From assembly GCA_046753625.1 (NCBI GenBank), contig JBHHUB010000122.1:1-12476 (forward strand): a stretch of 12,476 nucleotides of DNA, given 5' to 3'. Shown one piece after another: positions 1 to 6,854 of this stretch. Made by a program: the position numbers and the translations under genes. Numbering within the stretch: position 1 is the first letter of the stretch; every line of letters begins with the position of its first letter. Source of the DNA: JADFOB01 sp046753625. GTDB lineage: Bacteria > Planctomycetota > Phycisphaerae > UBA1845. Below the pieces are notes generated by a model, which did no database searches, was not told the origin of the DNA, and saw only the letters and a list, made by a program, of their open reading frames with translations.

Positions 1-826
1 AATCCCAGGGAGCTCCCTCGTGGATTCTGGTGATCCGGTAGGCGCCGTTCTCTCGGGCGTAGTCACAGCCGAGCATGCCTACGCCGACGCGCGGTTGCTT
101 CTCGCGGTCACCGCCGGGGCGGACGTAGGTATGGCCGACGTTGATTTCGGCGATCATCTCGCCGATCACAAAGGTGACATCCTCGCGCGAGGCACAATCC
201 GCGAGCATGGCGCCGTACTGCTCGCGCACCGCAGGCCAGTCGACGCCGTGCATGTTTGGATCGTAGAAGAAATCCCGTTCGATGCGCCAGGCTTCGGTAA
301 AGACCTGCCGCCATTCGGCGCGGGGGTCGATCGTGGCATTCATTCCGGAAAGGGATATCTTTTTCTTGTCGAGCTTCTGGTCTTTGGCGGCATCGATGAT
401 CGCCAGCGTCTTACCGCCTTTGCGAACGAGCAGCTTCTTGCCATCGGCGGAAATCGTGAAGTTGCCGACGTCTTTCAAGACCGTTTCCTCTTTCTTCTCG
501 TCGTTGTCCAGATCGAACAGTTTGATGGAGGGCTTCCCCTCAGAGCCGCGGCGCGGTCGGCGCGTGTAGATCAGTTTGCCGTCGTTGTTGACCGCCAGCG
601 GACCAAAACGCCCCCGTTTGACGGGTAGGGGAATCGCACGCCGCTCGAAACCGTCCAGGTCGATATTGACCGGCTCGATCTCATCGTCTTTCTCGCCATC
701 ATCCTTCTTGGCGTCGTCGGACTCATCCTCGCCTTTGTCTTTGTCTTTGCTTTTGGCTTCGGCTTGGGCTTGGGCTTCGCCCTTTCCCTTTGCGGCGTCG
801 TTTTTCTTGCCGGCGTCATCATACTT
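1..826 (-). pseudogene. Tricorn-family protease, C-terminal portion behind an in-frame stop (continues off the left edge)
   Basis: Directly seen: the frame of the upstream 588-codon ORF stays open from just after its TAA (827-829) to position 1, with no second stop and no frameshift. It begins with a charged, low-complexity linker rich in Lys, Asp, Glu and Ala, about 30-35 residues long. It then reads VNIDLDGFERRAIPLPV, a short propeller-like stretch (DGKLIYTRRPRRG; FTISADGKKLLVRKGG), and a helical segment with RDFFYDPNMHGVDW followed by INVGHTYVRPGGD. These are hallmarks of the C1 core of tricorn/S41-like peptidases. In Thermoplasma tricorn the catalytic His lies in a SHSY segment, so the His of GHTY (codon 131-133, residue 821 counted from the TTG start) is the likely counterpart. 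The PDZ domain and nucleophile Ser would be left of the window. No in-frame start with a Shine-Dalgarno site is visible after the stop. This is therefore best read as the distal part of one gene broken by a nonsense codon, not as a separate gene. Confidence 0.8.
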
Positions 827-2593
827 TTACTTAGCGTCGTCGTCTATGTCCCCGTCGGCATCATCGCCCCAATCTTCCACGTCGCTCTTGGGCGCCCAAG
901 GTGACGAGATGTCGTCACGGAGCCCAACGACAAACAGCATGTCCGTATCCGAGTAGACGAAGGTTGTTCCCACGTCTTCGTAAACGGGCGCTGTGAAATT
1001 GCGGTTGCTGGCGAAGAAAAGGTAGGCGCCTTTGCGATCAAACGTCGGCCCCGAATCGTTGAACATCCCGGCCGTAACCTGATGCTTCTCGCCCGCGGCA
1101 ACGTCGTAGAGCCAGATGGACGACACCCGATTGTCCAGCGCTTTCGTGTACGCAATCCAGTTGGAATCGTGCGACCATTTGACCCGAACCGGATTGGCCC
1201 AGGGATGCCTATCGAGGCGCCGGCTCTGCCGGGCGTCAATGTCATACAGGTACAGTGCCCCGGTCTTGTCCGAATAGGCGATCCGCTTGGAATCCGGCGA
1301 CCAGACGGGGTTGTAGCGGAACACTTTGCCGTCACGGGTAAGCTGTTGCGGTGCCTCTTTCCCGTCCGATTGCATGATGTAGAGTTCGTATTCGCCGGTT
1401 TCATCGCTGAAGTAGGCGATCCACTGTCCGTCGGGGCTCCAGCTCGGATCGCGCTCGGCCACGCCGCTGCTGCGCGTCAGGTTTCTGGGTGATCCCTTCT
1501 TGGCCGGAAGCGTCCAAATGTCGCCGCGGGCTTCGACGACCGCCCGCTTGCCGGTCGGAGACACATCGGCTCCGACCATCCGATCGGAGACGTCTACGAT
1601 TTTCCGGCGAATCTTCGGGCGATCCCCCGGAATGACGACCTCAACCGTGGCAACCCGACCGGTGGTCAGGTCGAGCAGTTGCAACTCGGGGCCGTTTTGG
1701 AATACGATTTCCCCGCCACCAGCGGGCCCGGGCCCGATCGACGGCCACTTAACATCGTACGCGGCCGCGAAAGTGATCTGCTTTCGCTTCCCTCCCTGGG
1801 TGTCGTACGACCAGATGTTGAGCCGATGTTTGGGCCCCGCATCCGAAAGGTAGTAGACCGTATCGCCGAACCACATCGGAAGGGTGTCGGTTCCCTCCCA
1901 GTCCGTGATCTTCTTGGAGGTGTGGTCGTTCAGATTGAACAGCCAGATGTCCGTGGCCATGCCGCCTCGGTAGCGCTTCCACGTACGCGTGTCTCTTGAG
2001 TGCGGCGTATACGCCAACCACGTGCCATCGGCCGATACGGCGCCGTTGGCGCCGTACGGTACGGGCAACCGCTCGGGCAGTCCACCTTGGGCCTCTGTCT
2101 GAAACAACTGTTGCTGCCGCCTGAGTCCAGCCAAGCCGTTGGAAAAGTAAAGCAGCCGGTCCCCGCCGGACCAATCACACAGCACCTCTCGCGCGGGGTG
2201 AAAGGTTACCCGGTGGGCTATGCCGCCGCCGACGGGAATCGTGTAAAGATCGCGATTGCCGTCGTAGTTGCCGACAAAGGCGATGCGCTGGCCGTCCGGG
2301 CTGAAGCGGGGAAACGATTCCTGGCCGGGTGGGCTGGCCAGGCGTGTGGCCACGCCGCCCGTACGTGCGACGGTCCAGATGTCGTTGGCGTAGACGAACG
2401 CAACGCGTGATGCGCTCACATCCGGGTAACGCAACATGCCCGCGTGGGGGCGATGCTGTCCGGCAGGCGGCGCGGCCGTGGGTTCGGATAGCGCCGGCGT
2501 GTCGGCCATGGTCAGTCCCACGGGGCCGTTTTGAACACACGCGCTGACGGCGCAGACAATGATCAGAGCAAGGGATGTCGTGTGAAGGCGCAA
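827..2593 (-). CDS. Tricorn-family protease homologue, N-terminal beta-propeller part (588 aa, ends at an in-frame TAA)
   Basis: The protein starts MRLHTTSLALIIVCAVSAC, a short signal peptide ending in a lipobox-like VSAC (Cys19), so it is probably exported and possibly lipidated. The rest is a run of PD40/WD40-like propeller repeats, e.g. FPRFSPDGQRIAFVGNYDG, WSPDGQWIAYFSDETGEYEL and WSPDSKRIAYSDKTGALYLYD. These match the six- and seven-bladed propellers that feed peptides to the tricorn active site. Family members are roughly 1050-1100 residues, so 588 residues lacks the whole catalytic half. That half continues in the same frame behind the stop (1-826). The start is TTG at 2593, supported by GGAGG seven bases upstream and by the signal peptide following at once. 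The C-terminus (DDADGDIDDDAK) is already inside the acidic linker. The most economical reading is a recent nonsense mutation, a sequencing error, or stop readthrough in a gene that formerly extended past the window. Bacterial tricorn homologues degrade peptides, here presumably outside the cytoplasm. Confidence 0.85.
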   Translation of the reverse strand: MRLHTTSLALIIVCAVSACVQNGPVGLTMADTPALSEPTAAPPAGQHRPHAGMLRYPDVSASRVAFVYANDIWTVARTGGVATRLASPPGQESFPRFSPDGQRIAFVGNYDGNRDLYTIPVGGGIAHRVTFHPAREVLCDWSGGDRLLYFSNGLAGLRRQQQLFQTEAQGGLPERLPVPYGANGAVSADGTWLAYTPHSRDTRTWKRYRGGMATDIWLFNLNDHTSKKITDWEGTDTLPMWFGDTVYYLSDAGPKHRLNIWSYDTQGGKRKQITFAAAYDVKWPSIGPGPAGGGEIVFQNGPELQLLDLTTGRVATVEVVIPGDRPKIRRKIVDVSDRMVGADVSPTGKRAVVEARGDIWTLPAKKGSPRNLTRSSGVAERDPSWSPDGQWIAYFSDETGEYELYIMQSDGKEAPQQLTRDGKVFRYNPVWSPDSKRIAYSDKTGALYLYDIDARQSRRLDRHPWANPVRVKWSHDSNWIAYTKALDNRVSSIWLYDVAAGEKHQVTAGMFNDSGPTFDRKGAYLFFASNRNFTAPVYEDVGTTFVYSDTDMLFVVGLRDDISSPWAPKSDVEDWGDDADGDIDDDAK

Positions 2594-2600
2594 GATGGTT

Positions 2601-2605
2601 CCTCC
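2601..2605 (-). promoter_or_regulatory. Shine-Dalgarno that sets the TTG start of the tricorn homologue
   Basis: On the minus strand GGAGG is followed by seven bases (AACCATC) and then TTG at 2593. No ATG in this frame lies near it, and the reading frame begins a signal peptide immediately, so the TTG is the likely true start. Confidence 0.75.
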
Positions 2606-2686
2606 GTCTCAGGTTCGAGGGGCAATAGGTTTCCCCATAACTGGGTTACGTTCAGTCGGCCCAACAGGCCGCAACGCCGGCGCCGG

Positions 2687-2703
2687 CGCATCGACCCGAT
2701 GCG
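2687..2703. other. Perfect 7-bp hairpin CGCATCG-ACC-CGATGCG
   Basis: Perfect dyad with a three-base loop. It would lie in the 5' leader of the tricorn mRNA if the promoter at 2723-2750 is real. No T-run follows on either strand, so it is not a standard terminator. It could be a leader structure or a protein-binding site. Confidence 0.4.
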
Positions 2704-2722
2704 GTGGCTCACGTTGAGACCG

Positions 2723-2750
2723 GTTATGCGCAAACCGAAGAGATGGTCAA
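2723..2750 (-). promoter_or_regulatory. Possible sigma70 promoter of the tricorn homologue
   Basis: On the minus strand TTGACC (2745-2750) is followed after 16 bases by CATAAC (2723-2728). The -35 matches consensus at 5 of 6 positions and the -10 at 4 of 6. This would give a leader of about 120 bases before the TTG start. It is weaker than the two promoters at 8417 and 11007. Confidence 0.35.
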
Positions 2751-2788
2751 GTCCTTCCGACGAATTCCTACGCAGCAGCAGGCGGCAA

Positions 2789-2808
2789 GGGGGGGATGGG
2801 GGAGGGGG
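2789..2808 (+). other. G-run tract with G-quadruplex potential
   Basis: Runs of 7, 5 and 5 G separated by AT and A, followed by CGG. The 7-G run can supply two G3 tracts, so four tracts are available on the plus strand. The minus-strand transcript carries the C-rich complement. Its position between a gene end and the next gene's upstream region may be relevant to transcription termination. Confidence 0.45.
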
Positions 2809-2917
2809 CGGTGCGCAGGTCCGCGGGGCCCGGCGCCGGCGGGCGGGGCGCTGTGCCGCGGGCCCGGGCTCTGCGTGCGGGGCCGCGCGGGGGATCATAC
2901 GCATGGGCGTAAGCAAA

Positions 2918-5900
2918 TCAGTTCGGACACGCCTCCAGGGATTGGTCGAGCCAGGCATCAAAAGCACTCGCCCCGTTGAGTAGGTCGATGACCCGAAGAA
3001 TGTCCTCGGGGCCCGACGTGCCGCTTCGATTGGTGTCTGTGGCGTACTCCGGCCGCGGCGCCACCCCGTTGATGGCGTCGATCAGAGCGAGGATGTCCGC
3101 CGGTGAACTGGTGCCGTTTCCGTCGACGTCACCGGGCAGGTAGCCCAGGCAGACCTGCCGACCGGTGTCCTGCTGAAGGATGCACGTCCATTGTCCTGCG
3201 GGAATCGCATCGCTGAGCTGGAGCGTCACGACGTTGGCAGTCGCGGTGATACCGGTGATCTGCGGGGCCGGGCCGTTTTGCACGGAAATCGAAAAATCGG
3301 ATTCCACGAAAATCGCCGCGTCGCAGTCGGGGTCCATCTCAAGCGTTACGCTGGTCCACCCGAGCGGTAGCCAGGGCGTGTCCGGTTCGTAGGGCTGCCG
3401 GGCGTCAATGGCGCAGTTGGCTGGCTGGCCGCTCGCGATGGCGCACCCGGGATTGGTCGTAAAACGCCACGTCGGCCCGGTCACGCTTCCGCGGGGGCTC
3501 GTCGATACGACAAACCATTCGTATGTGGTATCGTGCAGCAGCGGTCCGGGATTGCAGCTCGTGTCGGATGCGGTCAGATCGGCACACACGCGTACGTGCG
3601 GGCCGCCGGCTTCACCGAAAAAGACATCAAAGGTCAAGGCGCATGCGCCTGCACCGGTGGTTGCCCCGGTCGGATCGGTCATCGTGGTGGCATCGAGCGC
3701 CGTGCCGTTGACGACTGGGGCGACCGAACGCTGAACATTGCCTACTCCGGCGTCCGTGCCCGGCGCCGAGGCTTGGGGAGCCATTGTGCGGTTCGCCGCC
3801 GGCTTGGGCCAGAGCAATGCGCCCGTGGCAACCGCCATGGGGGCTGGCCCCACAATCCGCCGCCCGCCGTTGGGAAGGGCGGTGCCCGAGGAGGCTCCGG
3901 AGGACGGATCCGGGAAGAACGGAAAGATCGATAGGTTGTCCAGGGAAAAACGTTGGGCCGTCGGATGAGCGAAGGTGATTGTCGCCGAGGCGGCCGCCAC
4001 CATGGTCGATGCGCTGTTCTGTCCCTCGGACGGAAAGAATCCACTCGGAATGGCATCCGCCGAGGCCGTGGCCAATGCCTGGCCGTTTTCGTCAAACAAC
4101 GTCAGCGTCGTGGCGTCGGCCGCAGGTTCGGACGTATTCATCCCAAAGGCGTAAGATACGGCGAACACAGGCACGGAAAAATCAAGGGTAAGCGTGCCCT
4201 GCCCGTCCCCTTCGAGGTTCGGCGGATCGTTCAAGTCCGTCACACCCGGCCCTTCCATGGAGATCGTCGCATCGTCCGACGTAAAACCGAACGCCACCGG
4301 ACCGATCACCGCCCCGACCGCTCTGGTCCCCAGCGGCAATTCGTCGAAGGTAATCACCGTGGCTTCCCGCAGGCCGCCTTCCCACGTCAGCAACACGTCC
4401 AAGGGTTGACCTATAGCACCGTCCGGCGGGTCGGGCCTGCGCGTGCCCAAGGGCACCGGGCAGTCCGAATTCGCGCACACCGTGACATCATCCAAGTAGA
4501 ACCCGGCAAACGCATTGTCAAGCGCGTCACCCGTATCGAAGTACCAGGTGAACTGAATCTGCGAACCGGCCACGTCGCCGAGATCGATTTCGACCTTCAC
4601 CCAACCGGGGCTGGGATCATCCAACAAGACGCCGTTGTTCGGCGCGTTGGAGGCCAGCAGGGTCACGCCCGGCTCGCCGAGCACCTGCATGGTCACGAAG
4701 AGGCAGTCGAAAACGGTCGGGTGGCCCTCCGTTTCCAACTTGTAGCGAAACGAAAGCTCCGCCGGCCCGGTGGCGCCGGACAGATCGATCACCGGCGAAC
4801 TCACGGAACCGTTGCTTGATCCTGAGTCGTAGTTGCACGCACCGGTGTTGCCGTAGTAGAGCGCCGTGGGCGTCGAATGCCCACCTTCGTTCGCATCACA
4901 CGCAGTGGTGAGTTGCCACAATCCGCCCTCGATGATGTACCCGCCTGTCCCGTCCTCGAAATCTTCATGGTGGAACTGGTTGACGCACTCGGAGCCGGTC
5001 GCCAGAGCAAACGCCGTGCGGACATCCGTGCGCTCACTACCAACGCCGAAGTCTTCGAACGGCAGATACTGATCCTCAATGAAATCCGGGTCTATGTCGT
5101 CGGTGGTCCCCAATTCACCATCATCACCAACCCCCGCGATGTTTTCCTGAAGGAAGCCGCCGGCATCCATGAGGCACGGGACGCCGTTTTGATTGTCCGT
5201 GTGCCAGTTGCCCAGGTAATGCCCGATCTCATGATCCACGATGTTGCCGACCACCAATCCGATCGCGTCGATGATGGTCACGCTCGGGTCGCGTGGGATG
5301 CTGTTGATGGAGTCCACGTCCGGACTCGGTGCGCTCAGCAAGTCAAGGAGCACGACGGCCGTTTCCTCGGTCTCGAAGTTGCCCGGGTCGATGGATTCCG
5401 CCAGGCCGATCGTGCCGATGCCGAACTCGTCGATCGTGCCGCCAACGATGACACGACTGACGTTGAGCCCGGGAAACGGGTCTGGGTCATCCCGGCTGTT
5501 GCGCAGCTCGTAGTCAAAATGGCCGCCGATCCCGTCCGATGCAAGATCGCCGTTGATGCCCGCCAACCTCAAGTCCTCCAGGTTTTCCTCAACAACCGCG
5601 ATGATGGCGTCGATAACGGCAGACTCATCCGCCGCAGTCAAGCCCCAACCCGCCAGAAACGTGGACAAGGGGGATAGCGAGGCGATGGGCGGGCCGAGCC
5701 CGAACGTGCTTTGTGGGCTGAGGACCGCCCCATCGAAATCAAGAAAGATGATCTGGGTCGAACCGGCAGGCTCGGACTCAATCCCAGGGCGGCGGCTTCG
5801 AATCGCCAGCGCATACGTTCCACTGCTGGCCGACGCGAGCGAACGGATTTTGACCAGGTATTCGCCGTCCGCGGGGACCACCCAGGTCAGCGCCGAATCG

Positions 5901-6463
5901 TAGGAGGATGTGCCACCAATAAACGGCGAAGCAAGCGGATAAAGTTCCGCCTGACCTCTGTGATCGTCGTTTTCGATGATCAACGTGCCATCCAGGTTGG
6001 AGATGGTCAAGACCGTGTCCGGCGCGTTTTCCCCCAAAGCGGCCATGCCGATAACGTCGCCTTGTATGGCCGCGAAGCGGAAGTAATCGACATCGGCGTT
6101 GGGCGAAATGGCGCCGAACAGGTCGATATCGCGATCCAAACCGGCGCCCACACCCAGGGGGAGCAACTGCGCTTCTGCGGGCGTGTCATTCGGCTCGACC
6201 TCGAAAAGCGCACCGGCCACACCACCATGAGCGGCCGCCGGACGCCCGGCTTTGGGCTTCGGGTACTGACACCAGTGGCCCGGCTGCGTGAGGTTGGATG
6301 CAGCGACCACGCCCTTGGCCGGCGGAGCTTGGATCGGAGATGCCGGGGCAGTCCCACCCGAGCTTGCGGTGGCGACCGAATCAAGAGCGGCTGCGGCCAC
6401 CGAGAACACGGTCAAAGCCACTGCAGCCTTGACGTCCTGTGAAATACGCCTCTTCCGATACAT
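2918..6463 (-). CDS. Large secreted metzincin-type metalloprotease with PPC, jelly-roll, FN3-like and dockerin modules (1181 aa)
   Basis: A basic, hydrophobic leader (MYRKRRISQD, then an Ala/Val core to about residue 35) directs export. Residues about 88-223 resemble a bacterial pre-peptidase C-terminal (PPC) domain, starting FEVEPNDTPAEA. The catalytic domain (about 235-470) opens with IIFLDFDGAVL and contains HEIGHYLGNWH at 411-421. This is a complete HExxHxxGxxH zinc site (His411, Glu412, His415, His421), with a probable Met-turn CLMDAGG at Met432. A beta-sandwich of the immune-inhibitor/MAM jelly-roll kind follows (about 480-650: FEDGTGGYIIEGGLW to GFYLDDVTVC). Next comes a FN3-like domain that appears split by about 240 residues (see the separate entry). 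The C-terminus is a type I dockerin-like pair of Ca-binding repeats, GDVDGNGTSSPADILALIDA and DTNRSGTSGPEDILRVIDLL. A start at 6463 (ATG) is preferred over an upstream TTG at 6484, because AAGGGG lies six bases before the ATG. It probably cleaves extracellular protein; the substrate and dockerin partner are unknown. Confidence 0.88.
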   Translation of the reverse strand: MYRKRRISQDVKAAVALTVFSVAAAALDSVATASSGGTAPASPIQAPPAKGVVAASNLTQPGHWCQYPKPKAGRPAAAHGGVAGALFEVEPNDTPAEAQLLPLGVGAGLDRDIDLFGAISPNADVDYFRFAAIQGDVIGMAALGENAPDTVLTISNLDGTLIIENDDHRGQAELYPLASPFIGGTSSYDSALTWVVPADGEYLVKIRSLASASSGTYALAIRSRRPGIESEPAGSTQIIFLDFDGAVLSPQSTFGLGPPIASLSPLSTFLAGWGLTAADESAVIDAIIAVVEENLEDLRLAGINGDLASDGIGGHFDYELRNSRDDPDPFPGLNVSRVIVGGTIDEFGIGTIGLAESIDPGNFETEETAVVLLDLLSAPSPDVDSINSIPRDPSVTIIDAIGLVVGNIVDHEIGHYLGNWHTDNQNGVPCLMDAGGFLQENIAGVGDDGELGTTDDIDPDFIEDQYLPFEDFGVGSERTDVRTAFALATGSECVNQFHHEDFEDGTGGYIIEGGLWQLTTACDANEGGHSTPTALYYGNTGACNYDSGSSNGSVSSPVIDLSGATGPAELSFRYKLETEGHPTVFDCLFVTMQVLGEPGVTLLASNAPNNGVLLDDPSPGWVKVEIDLGDVAGSQIQFTWYFDTGDALDNAFAGFYLDDVTVCANSDCPVPLGTRRPDPPDGAIGQPLDVLLTWEGGLREATVITFDELPLGTRAVGAVIGPVAFGFTSDDATISMEGPGVTDLNDPPNLEGDGQGTLTLDFSVPVFAVSYAFGMNTSEPAADATTLTLFDENGQALATASADAIPSGFFPSEGQNSASTMVAAASATITFAHPTAQRFSLDNLSIFPFFPDPSSGASSGTALPNGGRRIVGPAPMAVATGALLWPKPAANRTMAPQASAPGTDAGVGNVQRSVAPVVNGTALDATTMTDPTGATTGAGACALTFDVFFGEAGGPHVRVCADLTASDTSCNPGPLLHDTTYEWFVVSTSPRGSVTGPTWRFTTNPGCAIASGQPANCAIDARQPYEPDTPWLPLGWTSVTLEMDPDCDAAIFVESDFSISVQNGPAPQITGITATANVVTLQLSDAIPAGQWTCILQQDTGRQVCLGYLPGDVDGNGTSSPADILALIDAINGVAPRPEYATDTNRSGTSGPEDILRVIDLLNGASAFDAWLDQSLEACPN
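3650..4372 (-). other. About 240-residue segment interrupting a FN3-like domain of the metalloprotease
   Basis: Just upstream the protein reads RPDPPDGAIGQPLDVLLTWEGG, a typical first half of an Ig/FN3-like repeat. The second half (CALTFDVFFGEAGGP … PGPLLHDTTYEWFVVSTS … GPTWRFTT) resumes only at about residue 941. The intervening residues, about 698-940, comprise a beta-rich unit (ITFDELPLGTRAVG … RFSLDNLSIF) and about 90 residues of Ala/Pro/Gly/Thr-rich sequence. The boundaries are inferred from motif continuity and not from an alignment. Confidence 0.5.
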
Positions 6464-6469
6464 CCATAA

Positions 6470-6475
6470 CCCCTT
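6470..6475 (-). promoter_or_regulatory. Shine-Dalgarno AAGGGG selecting the ATG at 6463
   Basis: AAGGGG is followed by six bases and then ATG at 6463. The alternative TTG at 6484 would place this site inside the coding sequence and add seven residues without any ribosome-binding site of its own. Confidence 0.6.
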
Positions 6476-6854
6476 CACAAACAATGTGCTGGCTCAAAAC
6501 CCGCCCGTAAAGAAACCACTGTCTTGTGCCGAGAACGAAGAAAACCCGCACCCCGGACGCCCTCATGGCTGCGGTCATTTTCCGCCCCGGCGCAAACACC
6601 GAAAGCCATTATAGCGAACAGTGGGGTGTCTGTCCCCTGGTTTTTGCTCGGCGCGTCCCCCCCAAGCACTGCGGCGCGTTCTCGGACCTTGCGATCGGCG
6701 GGAGGGTCGTGGGCATCGATCCACAGCCATATTTCCAGGTTCGACGGTAGCGGGCGTAGGATGAGTCTGCGGCAACGGTACTCGGGGAGGCGGTTCGCCC
6801 TCGATCGCCCGGATCCAACGAAGCCGGCGCACGGGGCATGTCGGCCGATCCGTG
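6476..6854. other. Intergenic region of about 380 bp with no convincing gene
   Basis: It lies between the end of the sigma54 activator and the metalloprotease leader. ORFs on both strands are unlike known proteins. I see no strong -35/-10 pair and no clear intrinsic terminator after the TAA at 6855. It contains the small dyad GGGGTGTCTGTCCCC at 6623-6637, listed separately. The metalloprotease promoter must lie here, or transcription reads through from upstream. Confidence 0.5.
6623..6637. repeat. Short GGGG…CCCC dyad, possibly a dispersed-repeat remnant
   Basis: GGGGTGTCTGTCCCC; on the minus strand it reads GGGGACAGACACCCC and is preceded by AAAACCA. G/C-run dyads with a central GACAGAC core occur as small dispersed intergenic repeats in some bacterial genomes, from my general recollection. 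Only one copy is present in this window, so repeat status is unproven. Confidence 0.25.

Larger units (their letters stand above)
2594..2917. other. Intergenic region of 324 bp between the metalloprotease and tricorn genes
   Basis: There is no convincing gene on either strand; the ORFs here are Arg/Pro/Gly-rich products of extreme GC content. It holds a possible promoter (2723-2750), a 7-bp hairpin (2687-2703), a G-run tract (2789-2808), and two near-identical GC-rich blocks of the form CCGCGGG(G)CCCGG around 2821 and 2857. As minus-strand RNA, the part just behind the metalloprotease stop is C-rich and G-poor in places (complement of 2789-2808). That would suit a Rho-dependent end, but this is only an inference. 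Confidence 0.5.

Noticed and set aside
571..822. Lys/Pro-repeat ORF (KPKPKPKAKTKTK) on the minus strand
   Set aside because: It is the +1 shadow of the low-complexity acidic/Lys linker of the tricorn protein; the true frame through this stretch continues into tricorn core motifs.
6486..6520. Possible sigma54 promoter upstream of the metalloprotease (GG-N10-GC)
   Set aside because: Only the invariant dinucleotides fit; the -24 reads GGCGGG and the -12 region TTGAGC, so the surrounding consensus is missing.
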